Part shown: one piece after another, positions 1-10,543 of the stretch
Layout: each line of letters begins with the position of its first letter
Numbering within the stretch: the first letter of the stretch is position 1
Assembly: GCF_032393985.1 (NCBI RefSeq)
Contig: NZ_CP135918.1
Location: 2,046,001 to 2,110,000, forward strand
Source of the DNA: Fischerella sp. JS2
Lineage (GTDB): Bacteria > Cyanobacteriota > Cyanobacteriia > Cyanobacteriales > Nostocaceae
Length of the DNA: 64,000 nucleotides
Reading direction: 5' to 3'
The notes under the pieces: generated by a model
What the model was told of the DNA's origin: nothing
The model's input: the letters and a program-made list of their open reading frames with translations, nothing else
Databases searched by the model: none
Translations under genes and position numbers: made by a program

Positions 1-628
1 CTGGCTGTCGATTAAAAAATATTCGTAAAAAGTTTACATCGCTCGTAATTAAATTACCATCTGCACCAAATGATGCTCCTAAGGTAAATAATCCTCCTAC
101 CTTAACTAATCTTCTTCTCACTTCTGCAGTAACTAATTTACCTTGTTCAAATTTCGCTGCTATTGGCCCATACTCTTGTCGTGATGACCTATCATACAAA
201 ACTACATCGGGTATTTTAATTTTATCTAAATTCTCTTCCAGACCCTCAAGTTTTAATACGTTAGATTGGGGATTAAAACCAATGATAAGTAAGTTGCGAG
301 GGATACCTGTTATGGGATTTTTCCAGCTAGTATAGTCTAAATATATAGGATGTACTGATTGTACCGCTTGTAAATCTAAAGCTCTATATAAGCGTCTCTG
401 GGAAATGGGCTTCATCGATAGTAAGGCACTAGATTGGGGATTAATTAAAACAATGTCGCCCTGTAAGCTACTATGAAATCTCACGTTACTATAGTACAGA
501 GAATCCCGAAATCCGAGTTGCATAAACATCAAAATATCGGCAAAAGCAATTCCTGCCAAAGCTACAGCAAGTCGCGTTTTTTCACGTTTTAATTGTAGCC
601 AAGCAAGAGGAATTTTGCTGCCAAACAT
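1..628 (-). CDS. devC: DevC-type ABC transporter permease, 3' end cut by window edge
   Basis: The reading frame opens with ATG at 628 (MFGSKIPLAWLQLKREK) and stays open for about 209 codons to the window edge, so the C-terminus is missing. The N-terminus has the typical DevC layout: a short cytoplasmic stretch, one membrane segment (about residues 20-40, LAVALAGIAFADILMFMQLG), then a large periplasmic MacB-like domain (LYYSNVRFHSSLQGDIVLIN). DevC is the inner-membrane permease of the DevBCA exporter, which works with a TolC-like outer-membrane protein; in heterocystous species it exports glycolipids of the heterocyst envelope, but paralogues with other cargo exist. It lies 94 bp after devB on the same strand, which supports a devB-devC(-devA) operon continuing off the left edge. 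Exact cargo is not decided by the sequence. Confidence 0.88.
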   Translation of the reverse strand, partial: MFGSKIPLAWLQLKREKTRLAVALAGIAFADILMFMQLGFRDSLYYSNVRFHSSLQGDIVLINPQSSALLSMKPISQRRLYRALDLQAVQSVHPIYLDYTSWKNPITGIPRNLLIIGFNPQSNVLKLEGLEENLDKIKIPDVVLYDRSSRQEYGPIAAKFEQGKLVTAEVRRRLVKVGGLFTLGASFGADGNLITSDVNFLRIFFNRQP

Positions 629-722
629 GATGTTTATCTCCAAGCATTTTATATAAAAATAATTGCAAGCAAATTTCAAATTTATAAACTAAGCTATGAT
701 TTTAATTTCATAATTCATAATT

Positions 723-2015
723 TTAAAGATTGATGCCTACAACTACCTTGGCATAAGTTAAACCTGCTACTTTAGCGCTATCTTCACTAGATAAAGCTAT
801 TTTGACTTCTACAACTCTTGCATCTACATCTGCGGCGGGATCTGTATTGAGTACATCTTTTTTACCAACTTTTCTACCAATCTCAGTAACTGTTCCCTTT
901 AATTCCCCGCTAAAAGCTCCATTTTCACTCTTTATAGTTGCTTCTTGACCAAGACGCACTCTACCGATTGTGTCTTCAGAAACTTCAGCAACAACTACCA
1001 TCTGATCAGTTTTGCCGATCTCAGCAATACCATCTACGCCCATTGTTTCCCCAGCCTGAGTATGAACTTTTAAGACTTCTCCGGCTATCGGTGCTTCAAC
1101 ATAGCTTAAGCGTAGTTGTGCTTCTGCTTTTCTGAGATTAGCGATCGCATTTCCATATTGAGCTTGTACTATTTGCAAATTAGTAGGACGAGTATCTAGA
1201 AGTCTTTGCAATCTAGCTCTTTCTTCATCAATTTGCTGTTGCAAAATAGCTATAGTTTTATCTCGATTGACTTTAGCTTCTGCAATTTGTTGTTGCAAAG
1301 TTGCAATGGATTGTCTACGTGTGGCTTGGGTTTCAGCTAATTGTTCAGTAGCTGTGACTGCACTCAAGCGTCTGTTGTCACGTTCTTGCTGAGAAATTGC
1401 GCCTTCTCTGTATAACATCTCATAACGTTGAGCATCAACTTGAGCATTACGTTGCTGAGCCTGAATGCGGGCTATACTGGCTCCCAAAACATCTGTTTGT
1501 CCCCTTAATTCTGCTTCTATACGGTTGATCAAGGCTCGTTGAGCAATGCTTTCGCCACGCAACTGAGCGTTTAAGCGAGCAATAACGGCTCTTTGAGCTT
1601 CAATGTCTTTTGGCAAAGTTGCTCGAATTTGTTCTAAATTAGCACGGGCTTCTTGGACTCTAGCTCTGGCTTCTTCTAATACAGCTTTGTTATTGCCAAA
1701 GCTATCCAAAAGCGCGATTACTTGACCTTTTCTAACACGTTCCCCTTCTTTAACAAAAAGTTGTTCAATTCGCGAAGTTCCTTGTATTCCTGTGGGAGCA
1801 GAAAGTTTTACCACATCTCCTCGCGGTTCTATGCGTCCCACAGCATGAACAGTAGTGACAATTGGTGCGCTGGCTACTGGTTCGGTCTGCTTCAACTGAT
1901 CCATTTTGGCCATCGTCAGCAACCCAGCCGCAACTGTAACTGGTAGAGCGATCGCGATCGCCCACCAAAGCTGAGGTTGTTCTCTAAATGCTGATTCCTC
2001 TGTCATTCGCGTCAT
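723..2015 (-). CDS. devB: DevB-type HlyD family adaptor (membrane fusion protein)
   Basis: This is a 430-residue periplasmic adaptor. It has one N-terminal membrane segment (about residues 15-35), a split biotinyl-lipoyl domain (VGRIEPRGDVVKLSAP and later YVEAPIAGEVLKVHTQAGE), a long Ala/Gln/Arg-rich coiled-coil hairpin (about residues 110-295), and a beta-barrel end (VVVAEVSEDTIGRVRLGQ). The length and order fit DevB, which links the DevC/DevA ABC transporter to a TolC-type channel. The ATG at 2015 follows GAAGGG by about ten bases; a second ATG three codons in (2006) is an alternative. devC follows on the same strand. Heterocyst glycolipid export is the family's best-known role, but several DevB paralogues per genome are usual, so cargo is inferred only. 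Confidence 0.88.
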   Translation of the reverse strand: MTRMTEESAFREQPQLWWAIAIALPVTVAAGLLTMAKMDQLKQTEPVASAPIVTTVHAVGRIEPRGDVVKLSAPTGIQGTSRIEQLFVKEGERVRKGQVIALLDSFGNNKAVLEEARARVQEARANLEQIRATLPKDIEAQRAVIARLNAQLRGESIAQRALINRIEAELRGQTDVLGASIARIQAQQRNAQVDAQRYEMLYREGAISQQERDNRRLSAVTATEQLAETQATRRQSIATLQQQIAEAKVNRDKTIAILQQQIDEERARLQRLLDTRPTNLQIVQAQYGNAIANLRKAEAQLRLSYVEAPIAGEVLKVHTQAGETMGVDGIAEIGKTDQMVVVAEVSEDTIGRVRLGQEATIKSENGAFSGELKGTVTEIGRKVGKKDVLNTDPAADVDARVVEVKIALSSEDSAKVAGLTYAKVVVGINL

Positions 2016-2811
2016 AGTATATTACCCTTCTATTTGTATTCTGCTAATACTAAAGGAAGTAAAAAGTAGCGAAAAAAGCATAGTTTTATAAATTAGAGAT
2101 AGATTTTGAGAAATAGCAAAATACCAACAATAAATCATATAAATTTAAAGCTGTTATTTATATAATTTTTCTCTATCAAGACAATCCTAAAAACCCCCTA
2201 TCCCCTATGGGAAAAGATTTAGTAGGGTGTGTTAAAGCAGAGCGTAACGCACCCTACCAGATGAAAGTCCCGTAAATGGAAGGGGATAGGGTGGGGTAAT
2301 AAAGTATTTATGCAAGAGGCCTACTAAACACCAAAGTTTTTCACAATGGCGCTTCTCGAGACAAAGCATAGTAGTGATTTCTCTTGAGTTAAATTAAATG
2401 ATGCTCCTTACATTTTTCACTCAGGTAATAGTTTGTTTTTTGTTCTTTAGAAGAGGTATTAATAACCTGATACTAACTATCAATCACAAACCACTTATTT
2501 AATAGATAGTTAGATCAAGAATTAGCGAAATTCAAAATCTAAAATTGTTACTACAAGATACACCTGGTTATTTGAAGAGTTGGAGTAGAGTTTCAAGGCG
2601 TGATTACAGTTATTTTACTCCAATTTTAGTTTCTATAAATGAATTCTACATTAATAAGTTTTTGTGAAACGTAACAAAACTAACAGATGATAGGTAATAG
2701 GATAAGTCGCTATAAGTAAATATATTTCTCGTAAAGGCTGTTAGTAGATAGTGGTTAATAACCAACTACTAACTACTAACCGCTAACCACTAACTAACAA
2801 CAAAAAAAAGA
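2016..2811. other. Intergenic region with repeats, no gene seen
   Basis: About 800 bp between devB and pcyA, both on the minus strand, so it should hold the devB promoter. I see no coding potential. It contains one copy of a dispersed element (2281-2328) and a heptamer-type stretch made of CTAACTA/TTAGTGG words (about 2740-2800) next to the pcyA stop. No NtcA-type GTA-N8-TAC box was convincing near devB. Confidence 0.6.
2281..2328 (+). repeat. Dispersed repeat, GGATAGGGTGGGGTAA...GCAAGAGGCCTA type
   Basis: This segment shares the words AGGGTGGGGTAA and TGCAAGAGG.CTA with stretches near 13117-13166, 37850-37884 and 43463-43511. All copies are intergenic. It looks like a non-coding dispersed repeat of this genome; function unknown. 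Confidence 0.55.
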
Positions 2812-3549
2812 TTAATTTGGCAGGTCAAATAAAACAGTAGTCATATAATTATCTGCCCATTCTGAACCAAAAGCTTTTTCAAGTACACGACGGGTTTTAT
2901 CATTTTGTTGTTGTTTGGTGCAGTAGTTATGTTGTCCAGCAATAATTTGTGTCACCTTATCGGGTGAAATGGGGTTAGAAGCGATCGCACTTTGACAGTG
3001 AATGTCTAAAAATGCCTCTACACGTCTGAGAAACATTGTTTCTTCTTCTGTAGAACTCGGACGTACAAATATACAAAACTCAGAAAAAATATCTCCCCAC
3101 TCTGGTAATTCACGGGGTTGAGAGAAATTCGGTACTGGTAGCGCCAATAATGCAGAGGTATAAGATTCACTCAAACAGTGGTCAGAATTAACAGGTGAAA
3201 GATCAGCGATCGCTGCACTAATTTGACCTCTACCACCAACCAAGTCACAACCAAACATTGGCAAGTCATATTCCGGTCGAGGAAACATTACACAGTGTAG
3301 AATATCAAGCATGTTTCCCACTTTTGCCAATTCTAGATGCATTTTGCGGAACTGGGGCGTTTGATAACAGCGATTTTCAATAATCAATTTTTCGCCCTCT
3401 AGTCTACCTTCTACATATCCCAACTCCGCAGGCAAATTGTAGGGCGAAAGGTCTAGGTGTTTATGCCAAGCTGCTTCAATGCTATTAGCCAGTTGACGAA
3501 TCAGAGGATGTTGTTGTTCGCGTAGTGAGGAAATAGAAGTAGTTGACAT
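2812..3549 (-). CDS. pcyA: Phycocyanobilin:ferredoxin oxidoreductase PcyA
   Basis: A 245-residue bilin reductase of the HY2/ferredoxin-dependent family. It reduces biliverdin IXalpha by four electrons from ferredoxin to phycocyanobilin, the chromophore of phycobiliproteins and phytochromes. The sequence has the PcyA signature [23 protein letters not shown] followed by GCDLVGG, here broken for brevity; Glu73, His85 and Asp102 align with the substrate-protonating Glu76, His88 and Asp105 of the Synechocystis enzyme. Full length for the family. It stands alone, with dnaE upstream on the same strand and repeat DNA behind it. Confidence 0.96.
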   Translation of the reverse strand: MSTTSISSLREQQHPLIRQLANSIEAAWHKHLDLSPYNLPAELGYVEGRLEGEKLIIENRCYQTPQFRKMHLELAKVGNMLDILHCVMFPRPEYDLPMFGCDLVGGRGQISAAIADLSPVNSDHCLSESYTSALLALPVPNFSQPRELPEWGDIFSEFCIFVRPSSTEEETMFLRRVEAFLDIHCQSAIASNPISPDKVTQIIAGQHNYCTKQQQNDKTRRVLEKAFGSEWADNYMTTVLFDLPN

Positions 3550-3692
3550 TTTTAAACCCAGGAATCTTATCTAGTGGCCAGTGTACAGCCCATCATGCAC
3601 CACCCAATCTAGGTTGCAACATATTTTAGGAAGGGGAAAAGTTTGTGCGATCGCGCCCACAACGATGGTATGAAAGAACGAACACAGATGGA

Positions 3693-6326
3693 TTATTTTG
3701 GCAATCCTGTCACTTGTAGCAAATCTAATCCTTGAGTAAATATTTCATCAATCGGCAACATTTGCCTATCAATAGTCATAAATTTGTGGTCTTTTGTTGC
3801 TCGAATTACTGAACCGTCTTCTAAACCATATTCAAACACTTCTTGATAGCCGCGATTATGCCACTGAGCAATAGGTTGTGTACAGACATAACCATTATTA
3901 TTAACAGTATAAACACTACATTCAATTCTTTTTTCTACAATTTCTCCAATCGGCAAAAATCCATATTCTACAGTCAAAATTTCAGTTTCATAACTCAAGC
4001 AATATTCGGCAAATTTTAACATCTGCTCGAATAAGTCCTCTGCAATTTGTTGTTTGACACCATTTTTTGCTGCGCCATCAATAAATTTTTCTCGCTGCTT
4101 CTGCATCTCTGAGACTTTCTTTTTACCCATCGCCCGGCGCAGCAAGTCAGCTTGTCCTAAGGAATATCCAGCCATATCTTGAGCAATTTTCATAATTTGC
4201 TCTTGATAAACCATAATTCCATAGGTTTCATCTAAAATCGGTTCTAAAATTGTGTGTTCATAATCTATTTTTTCGCGGCCATGTTTGCGGTTAATAAATT
4301 TCGGAATTAACCCCGCATCTAATGGACCTGGTCGATACAGTGCCAAAATTGAAGAAATATCTTCTATATTGGAAGGTTTCAAATCGCGTACTATCTGACG
4401 CATTCCAGAAGATTCTAACTGAAATACACCCTCTAGTTCACCTGCTTCTAATAATTCGTAGGTCTTCTTCACATCTGGGGGAAGTTTTGCACCTTCTCCA
4501 CCTTTTGCTAATATTTTCTGGGCTTTTCTTTCCTGGGCAGTAATTACATAAGGGTCAATCTTAAATCCATGATTATTTTCAATTAATTCGATGGTTTTCT
4601 GAATCATGCTTAAATTCTTTAAGCCAAGAAAATCCATTTTTAACAAGCCCAGTGATTCTAAATCTTCCATGAAATACTGGGTAATGACAGAACCATCGTT
4701 ATTTTTTTGGAGTGGAACAATTTCATCCAATGGATCAGCAGAAATAACTACACCTGCTGCATGAACTCCAAAAGTTTTGTTAGTTCCCTCAATCCGAATT
4801 GCCATATCTACCCAGTGACGAACTCTTGGATCATTTTCGTATCTGGCTTTAAATTCTGGTTCGGGAGTATCATCAGAAATCATCACCTTCAACTTGGCTG
4901 GTTTTCCCCGGGAAACGGGAATTAATTTTGCCATTTTGTCTGATTCTGCATAAGGAATATTTAATACTCTGGCGACATCTTTTAAAACTGCTTTGGAAGT
5001 CAGACGGTTAAAAGTAATAATTTGGGCAACTCTTTCTGTGCCATATTTTTCTGTGACATATTCTATAACTTTATCCCGTTGAGAAATACAGAAATCCGTA
5101 TCAATATCCGGCATAGATTTCCGTTCTGGATTGAGAAATCTTTCAAAAAGTAAGCCATGATGTACAGGATCTATATTGGTAATTCCCATTGTGTAAGCTA
5201 CCAAAGAACCTGCGGCAGATCCACGACCTGGTCCAACTGGAATATCATTATCTCGAGCAAATTTGATGTAGTCCCACACAACTAAAAAGTAGGTGGAAAA
5301 ACCCATTTGCTGAATCATTTTTAATTCATATTCCAGCCTTTCTTTATAAACTTGATCTATTTCGTTACGGGATTTGCGATTGAGTTTTTGTAAGAGTCCT
5401 TGCCAAGCAATTTCTTCTACATAAGTATCAGCAGTATGTCCCGATGGAATCGGATAATTAGGAATCCGAGGCTCACCCAAAATATTGTATGGTTCGATTT
5501 TATCTGCTACTTCTACAGTATTAGCGATCGCTTCTTCAATAACCTCATCCGGCAAATGATCGCGAAATAGCTGTTTCATCTCTTCTGCGGATTTTAAATA
5601 CTCTGTACCGCTATACCGCATTCGGTTATCTTCAATAATTAATTTCCCTGTTTGAATACACAGCAAGGCATCGTGTGCTTCGACGTCATAACAGGAAATA
5701 TAATGGGAATCATTGGTAGCAACAAGTTTTATACCTAATTCCCGCGCAATTTTGACAATTTCGACATTAACAATTCGGTCTTCTGGAGAACCGTGGTCTT
5801 GAATTTCTAGATAATAATCTTCACCAAATACATCTTTATACCATTGGGCAACTCGGCGGGCTGCATCTAGTTTTCCAGCCAGAATTGCTTGGGGGATTTC
5901 TCCACCCAAGCAGGCACTAGTAACTATTAAATCTTCGTGATGTTCTTTAAGTAAATCTTTACTAATACAAGGACGGGAAAAAATGCCTTTACCTTGCACA
6001 CCTTGGAGGTGAGAAATTGATGTTAATTTAACTAAATTTTTATAACCTTTAGTATTTTTTGCTAAAACAATTTGATGATAACGAGGACGGCGTTCTTGTT
6101 TGGTAATATCGCCGTTGATAATATACATTTCATTGCCAATAATTGGCTTAATATTTTTATTGCGACAGATTTTTATGAGTTCGATCGCACCATACATGAC
6201 ACCATGATCCGTTAAAGCGATCGCTTTAATACCTAGGTCGATGGCACGATCCACCAAATCTGGTAGTTGACTAGCACCATCTAACAGGCTGTAGTCGCTA
6301 TGAATGTGCAAAGGAACGAAGGACAT
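3693..6326 (-). CDS. dnaE: DNA polymerase III alpha subunit, N-terminal half with split intein N fragment
   Basis: An 877-residue protein with a PHP domain ([12 protein letters not shown] at 6-17, [10 protein letters not shown]) and the polymerase palm ([20 protein letters not shown] with Asp407/Asp409; [12 protein letters not shown]). The extein ends at KFAEY (residue 775) and is followed by [14 protein letters not shown], the start of the DnaE split intein, for 102 residues to the stop. In cyanobacteria with split dnaE the other half (intein C fragment plus C-extein starting Cys-Phe-Asn) is encoded elsewhere and protein trans-splicing rebuilds DnaE. No such half is in this window. The ATG at 6326 starts exactly at [13 protein letters not shown]. 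Premature-stop or frameshift explanations are ruled out by the intact intein end. Confidence 0.96.
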   Translation of the reverse strand: MSFVPLHIHSDYSLLDGASQLPDLVDRAIDLGIKAIALTDHGVMYGAIELIKICRNKNIKPIIGNEMYIINGDITKQERRPRYHQIVLAKNTKGYKNLVKLTSISHLQGVQGKGIFSRPCISKDLLKEHHEDLIVTSACLGGEIPQAILAGKLDAARRVAQWYKDVFGEDYYLEIQDHGSPEDRIVNVEIVKIARELGIKLVATNDSHYISCYDVEAHDALLCIQTGKLIIEDNRMRYSGTEYLKSAEEMKQLFRDHLPDEVIEEAIANTVEVADKIEPYNILGEPRIPNYPIPSGHTADTYVEEIAWQGLLQKLNRKSRNEIDQVYKERLEYELKMIQQMGFSTYFLVVWDYIKFARDNDIPVGPGRGSAAGSLVAYTMGITNIDPVHHGLLFERFLNPERKSMPDIDTDFCISQRDKVIEYVTEKYGTERVAQIITFNRLTSKAVLKDVARVLNIPYAESDKMAKLIPVSRGKPAKLKVMISDDTPEPEFKARYENDPRVRHWVDMAIRIEGTNKTFGVHAAGVVISADPLDEIVPLQKNNDGSVITQYFMEDLESLGLLKMDFLGLKNLSMIQKTIELIENNHGFKIDPYVITAQERKAQKILAKGGEGAKLPPDVKKTYELLEAGELEGVFQLESSGMRQIVRDLKPSNIEDISSILALYRPGPLDAGLIPKFINRKHGREKIDYEHTILEPILDETYGIMVYQEQIMKIAQDMAGYSLGQADLLRRAMGKKKVSEMQKQREKFIDGAAKNGVKQQIAEDLFEQMLKFAEYCLSYETEILTVEYGFLPIGEIVEKRIECSVYTVNNNGYVCTQPIAQWHNRGYQEVFEYGLEDGSVIRATKDHKFMTIDRQMLPIDEIFTQGLDLLQVTGLPK
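3696..4001 (-). other. Split DnaE intein, N-terminal fragment coding segment
   Basis: Residues 776-877 of the dnaE product. The first residue is the nucleophilic Cys (codon TGC at 3999-4001). Block B is seen as [11 protein letters not shown], with the conserved Thr and His, and the fragment ends LLQVTGLPK. The length, 102 residues, equals that of the well-studied Nostoc punctiforme fragment. Differences I can see include [11 protein letters not shown] and GYQEVFEYG in the variable parts. Confidence 0.93.
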
Positions 6327-6334
6327 AAGGAAAA

Positions 6335-6452
6335 AATTGAACAGTTATCAGTGAACAGTTATCAGTGTACGACGTGGAACAAATAAACGCCACCAAAGCT
6401 CTCTAGTGAACTAAGTTATCAAACTTATAACTAATAACTGATAATTGAATAA
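6335..6452. repeat. ACAGTTATCAGT-type heptamer repeats upstream of symporter gene
   Basis: The gap between the divergent dnaE and symporter genes contains AACAGTTATCAGTG twice in a row near 6338-6366 and a complementary version (CTAATAACTGATAATTG) near 6430-6448. The two parts could pair as a loose hairpin. Same family as repeats at 15161 and 26450. Confidence 0.5.
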
Positions 6453-6548
6453 CGCTTAGTTTGCCAATATTAAGACTTGTATTTTTTGGAAAATTTACTT
6501 GGCAAAGTGTTGTGTTTATGGTGACATCACCAGCCTATTCCTGAAGCA

Positions 6549-7829
6549 ATGAATGAAATAGACAGCATCGAACAGCCAGAAAACAAAAGCCATCGTTGGT
6601 GGCAGAAAATCCCGCTCACCTTACAAATCATCATCGCCTTGATTTTAGCGATCGCAGTTGGAGTTGTGCTAGGTGCAGGCAACCCTAGCCCAACTAATGA
6701 AGCTTTGATCAAAAATTTAGCTATTCCCGCAGAATTGATCCTTAAGGCATTGCGCGCCCTGGCTCCACCGTTAATTTTGGTTGCAGTGCTGCATACTTTT
6801 ATGACGGCTAATATTCCTGGTACTGCCGGACGACGCTTAGCGGTGTTACTGTTCACCAACACTACAGTAGCAATATTTATCGGACTTTTGGTGGCAAATG
6901 TCCTGCGTCCTGGTACATGGGGACGTTTGTCAGATCCAGGCGCTACAGGCTCAGCCCAGCAAAAATTTGATCCGTGGGGACTCATTCAAGACGCTGTACC
7001 AAAAGCCATCCTTGAGCCTTTGGTAAATAACAATGTGATTCAGCTAATTGTGATTGCCTTATCTTTTGGTATTGTCCTGCGTGCCATTAAATCAGAAATG
7101 GTGGCTCAAGGCAAAAATGAATTTAAGCCTATTGAAGACGTAATTACCATTTTGTTTGAGGCCGTCATCCGTATCCTCAACTGGGTAATTGCTTTAGTAC
7201 CCTTGGCTGTTTTTGGTATTGTCGCTTACACAGTTGCCAAAGAAGGATTTGAGCCGTTTATATCTTTGGGGGCGTTTATTTTGGCGGTGCTAATAGCACT
7301 GGCTTTGCAAGCTTGTTACTACCTAAGTAGAGTCAAATTTGGTTCTTGGGTAAAACCACTGAATTTCTTGCGTGGTGGTTCCGATGCTTTTGTGATGGCT
7401 TTTTCTACATCTTCTTCTGGCGCGACAATGCCTGTCACCTTTGATGTTTTGCAAGAAAAAATCGGCTTACGGGAATCTTCCGCAGCTTTAGGGGCATTAG
7501 TCGGGGCAAATTTTAATAATGATGGTACTGCCCTTTATGAAGCAATGTCTGCTTTGTTCATTTCCCAAGTACTGGGACAACATTTAAATCTTGGACAGCA
7601 ACTTCTAATCGTTCTTACTTCGATTTTTGCTTCAGTCGGTGCGGCGAATATTCCTAATGCTGGACTAGTGACTATGACTGTTGTATTCACTTCGGTTGGT
7701 TTGCCTACACAATATATTGCCGTACTTGTAACCGTAGACTGGTTTTTAGATCGCTGCCGTACTGCTATTAATGTAATGGGAGATATGACTGTCAGTGCTT
7801 TGCTAGATGGTAGGAGGGATAGAGGATAG
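6549..7829 (+). CDS. Dicarboxylate/amino acid:cation symporter (DAACS/SLC1 family)
   Basis: A 426-residue secondary transporter with about eight membrane segments and the SLC1 hallmarks: the serine-rich re-entrant loop STSSSGATMP, the NNDGTALYEA motif (NMDGT equivalent) and DWFLDRCRTAINVMGD near the C-terminus, which holds the substrate-binding Asp and Arg. Members import dicarboxylates, glutamate or aspartate with Na+ or H+; the substrate here cannot be fixed. The ATG at 6549 starts MNEIDSIEQPENK. The last residues (DGRRDRG) run into purine-rich repeat DNA, so the native C-terminal tail may have been replaced. No partner genes are adjacent. Confidence 0.9.
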   Translation: MNEIDSIEQPENKSHRWWQKIPLTLQIIIALILAIAVGVVLGAGNPSPTNEALIKNLAIPAELILKALRALAPPLILVAVLHTFMTANIPGTAGRRLAVLLFTNTTVAIFIGLLVANVLRPGTWGRLSDPGATGSAQQKFDPWGLIQDAVPKAILEPLVNNNVIQLIVIALSFGIVLRAIKSEMVAQGKNEFKPIEDVITILFEAVIRILNWVIALVPLAVFGIVAYTVAKEGFEPFISLGAFILAVLIALALQACYYLSRVKFGSWVKPLNFLRGGSDAFVMAFSTSSSGATMPVTFDVLQEKIGLRESSAALGALVGANFNNDGTALYEAMSALFISQVLGQHLNLGQQLLIVLTSIFASVGAANIPNAGLVTMTVVFTSVGLPTQYIAVLVTVDWFLDRCRTAINVMGDMTVSALLDGRRDRG

Positions 7830-7859
7830 GGGATGAGGGACACGGGAGACCAGGGAGAG

Positions 7860-7912
7860 GGGGGAGACAAGGGAGAAAGATTGCTTCCTTGTCCTCCTTG
7901 TCCTCCTTGTCC
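7860..7912. repeat. Short tandem repeat, CTTGTCCTC units
   Basis: TTGTCCTCC recurs three times at about 7888-7913 after G-rich words (GGGGAGACAAGGGAGA). A similar pyrimidine tract lies at about 57490-57540 upstream of ndhA. Low-complexity intergenic repeat. Confidence 0.6.
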
Positions 7913-8545
7913 TCCTAATTCCCGATCCCCTACTCCTAACTTGAAAAAGGCCCCTTAGCGTCACATTCCCTATGCCAGCATTTTTTGAGAAGTTCTATTC
8001 TGTAGAGATGAGCGAAGCGTCGAGGATTCAATACCAATTTGGTATTAGAACTAAACAAAGGCTGATTGAGATATTGCAACAGAGGGAATTTGAGCTTGGT
8101 GTGTTTTGGAGTCATAGGAGCAGGACAATACTATAAGATCAAACTTCGTAGCAGCAGAAAGCACCCATCTTGAAAGGTGCTGAGTACTTAATTGCCTAGT
8201 TAAACCGTACACAATGTATATTCAGTTGTCCTTAGGGCAATTGCGGAAAAAATAGGAAGCTAATTGCTCAATTTTGTATGTTATTTTTTTATAGGTATCT
8301 TAAATAACCATTTATATTCGTGAATTAACATAAATATATAAGAACAAGCGGTTAACTTACTGTCTCTTCTAGCTTTCATAGAATCTATCCGGAATTGTTC
8401 AGATGCTCTTGACAGGGGTTAGTTTACCAACCTGTCTCTAAACCCTGTGTACCTCTACTCCTTTCCTACGGCAATTAAGAGCTTGTGTCAATATAAATTT
8501 TATAAAGGCGATCGCTTCTTAGGGTAATGGGTAATTGGTGAGCCA

Positions 8546-8580
8546 GCGACTCTTACGCAGGGGGTTCCTCCCCCAACCCC
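8546..8580 (+). repeat. Dispersed repeat, GCGACT.TTACGCAGGGGG type, copy 1
   Basis: The 35 bases match the reverse complement of 35789-35824 at nearly every position (start GCGACTCTTACGCAGG, end CTCCCCCAACCCC). C-rich sequence continues to about 8640 and then a second GAGCGACTGGCG word appears, giving a partly palindromic element. Confidence 0.65.
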
Positions 8581-8797
8581 AAAGGGGACCCCGAGCCCCC
8601 AATCCCCACCAGGGGCCCCCAGTCCCCCATGAGCGACTGGCGAACCCGTAAGGGTAATTGGAAATTAAGATACTGATATGATCTTCCACTGCCCAAGATC
8701 CAATGTCCAAGCTTTATATCGTCAAGCCGAATTTGACATAAGGTAACTCTGGCTGTGAATGCAACTGGAAGACTAGCATAGTTGGCTAAGCAGGAAT

Positions 8798-10543
8798 TTA
8801 GCGTTTTTGTTGACGATGATTTGCAGCCTGTGTTAGCAAAGATTCTGCAAAAGCGATCGCTTCTTGGGCTGATTTACCACCTGCTAGTTGAGCTAGTTCT
8901 TCCCGACGCTTGCTTAAGTTATCCAAGGTAGTAATACGCACAACGGTACGTTCTTCACTAGAACCATTGTGTTCTTTCTTACCTTTAATTTGATTGATCA
9001 CCTGTTTATCTACGCGGAAATGCCGATCTGCCATCGCCGCCACTAAAGGTTGGTGTGTCACACATAATACTTGGTGAAATTGACTTAATTGATGTAATTT
9101 TTCGGCGATCGCCTGTGCTACTCTGCCAGAAACACCAACATCAATTTCGTCAAATACCATTGTTCCCGTTGTCTGTGCTTGGGAAAAACAAGCTTTCAGC
9201 GCCAGCAAAAATCTACTCATTTCCCCACCAGAGGCAATTTCTGATAGAGGTTGTAGTGGTTCTCCAGGGTTGGGGCTAAACATAAATGTGATTTTGTCTG
9301 CACCAACAATAGTTGGGGTGACGAGGGCAATTTCCACTTGAAACTGTACCTTTTCCATCGCCAAAGGTTTTAGTTCCCTGATCAGTTTGGCTTCTAATTT
9401 GGCTGCGGCGGTACGACGTAATTGTGTTAACTTTTGACAAGCTTGTGTTAGCTTGGCTAAACACTCAGCTTGTTGGACTTCTAAACTTTCTATTGATTGC
9501 TCAGTATCATTGAGTTCGGCTAACTCGGCTTGGATGCGTTGATAGTAGGCGATCGCTTCTGCAAGTGTCGGCCCATACTTCCGACAGATTTGCTTTAATT
9601 CCCGAATTCTTTCTTCTACTTCTTCCAAACGCTGGGGATCTGCCTCCAAGCTTTCCCCATAGGCATTAATTTGCCTTCCTAGCTCTACTACTGTCGCTTG
9701 AGCATCCCTTACCAAGTCCAACAGCGTTTGCATTTGGGAGTCGTATTCTACCATGTCAGTTAAGATTGTTTCGCTGTCTCCCAGTAAATCTGTGGCGGTT
9801 GGCGCTTCGCCATCATTTTGGTACAAAGCTTGGTATACTTTGTAACTCATCTGTTGGAGTTCGACCACATGATTTAGCCGTTGTCGTTCTTGTTGGAGTT
9901 GCTCTAGTTCATCGGGTTCACTGAGGTTGACTTCTCCTAGTTCCTTGACTTGGTAAGTCAGTAAGTCTAGTTGTTGCAGGCGTTCCCGTTCTGATGTCCG
10001 ACGCTTTTCTAAGGCTTGGTGCGCCTCTTGGTAGGCACTAAAAGCATTAGCAACTTCTTGGCGTTGTTGTAAAACAGACTCACCACCGTATGCATCCAAC
10101 CAGTCGCGAATTTGGGCAGATTGCCCAACTAAGACTGTTTGCCCTTGGGCAGTAATTTCTACTAGGCGATCGCGTAGTTCTGACATGAATTGCTGATTTA
10201 CCAACACTCCATTGATTCGCGACCGACTCCGTACTTTCCCAGAACTACTTGTAATTTCTCGACTAATAAATATAGAGTTTTCTTCAATCAAGTCTATTTC
10301 TTGTTCGGTCAACCAGGCTGCTAAAGCAGAATTAGAAGTAAAAGTTGCTTCTACCATTGCCCGATTTGTACCAGTGCGAATGACGCGACTAGAAACTTTT
10401 CCGCCTAATACCGCATCAATCGCATCCAAGATAATTGACTTTCCAGCGCCGGTTTCACCTGTCAACACATTTAGTCCAGCGCCAAACTCTAATTCTAATT
10501 GATCAATTAGGGCAAAATTTTCTATTCGCAAAAGAGATAACAT
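8798..10543 (-). CDS. recN: DNA repair protein RecN
   Basis: A 581-residue SMC-like ATPase that acts early in double-strand break repair. Walker A is GETGAGKSI near residue 30, a long coiled coil spans about residues 160-400, and the C-terminal half-site has the ABC signature ASGGEMSRFLLAL and Walker B TMVFDEIDVGVSG followed by VLCVTHQP. The length fits full RecN. The start ATG at 10543 gives MLSLLRIENFALIDQLE, the standard RecN N-terminus. It is a stand-alone gene facing away from the UbiB-like gene. Confidence 0.95.
   Translation of the reverse strand: MLSLLRIENFALIDQLELEFGAGLNVLTGETGAGKSIILDAIDAVLGGKVSSRVIRTGTNRAMVEATFTSNSALAAWLTEQEIDLIEENSIFISREITSSSGKVRSRSRINGVLVNQQFMSELRDRLVEITAQGQTVLVGQSAQIRDWLDAYGGESVLQQRQEVANAFSAYQEAHQALEKRRTSERERLQQLDLLTYQVKELGEVNLSEPDELEQLQQERQRLNHVVELQQMSYKVYQALYQNDGEAPTATDLLGDSETILTDMVEYDSQMQTLLDLVRDAQATVVELGRQINAYGESLEADPQRLEEVEERIRELKQICRKYGPTLAEAIAYYQRIQAELAELNDTEQSIESLEVQQAECLAKLTQACQKLTQLRRTAAAKLEAKLIRELKPLAMEKVQFQVEIALVTPTIVGADKITFMFSPNPGEPLQPLSEIASGGEMSRFLLALKACFSQAQTTGTMVFDEIDVGVSGRVAQAIAEKLHQLSQFHQVLCVTHQPLVAAMADRHFRVDKQVINQIKGKKEHNGSSEERTVVRITTLDNLSKRREELAQLAGGKSAQEAIAFAESLLTQAANHRQQKR

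Larger units (their letters stand above)
7830..8797. other. Intergenic region with purine/pyrimidine-rich and dispersed repeats
   Basis: Nearly 1 kb without a convincing gene. It begins with G-rich then CCTTGTCCTC repeats (7830-7925), contains a small hairpin AGCACC...GGTGCT at about 8160-8182, and holds the C-rich dispersed element at 8546-8650. A 63-codon open frame on the minus strand through the C-rich part is low-complexity and not credible. Confidence 0.6.

Noticed and set aside
1-2015. Heterocyst envelope exporter as a certain function for devB/devC
   Set aside because: DevBCA-type paralogues with other cargo are common and the devA part and regulatory context lie outside the window, so only the family is claimed.
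8519-8710. 63-codon minus-strand frame
   Set aside because: Gly/Trp/Pro-rich translation of the C-rich dispersed repeat; no ribosome site or family features.
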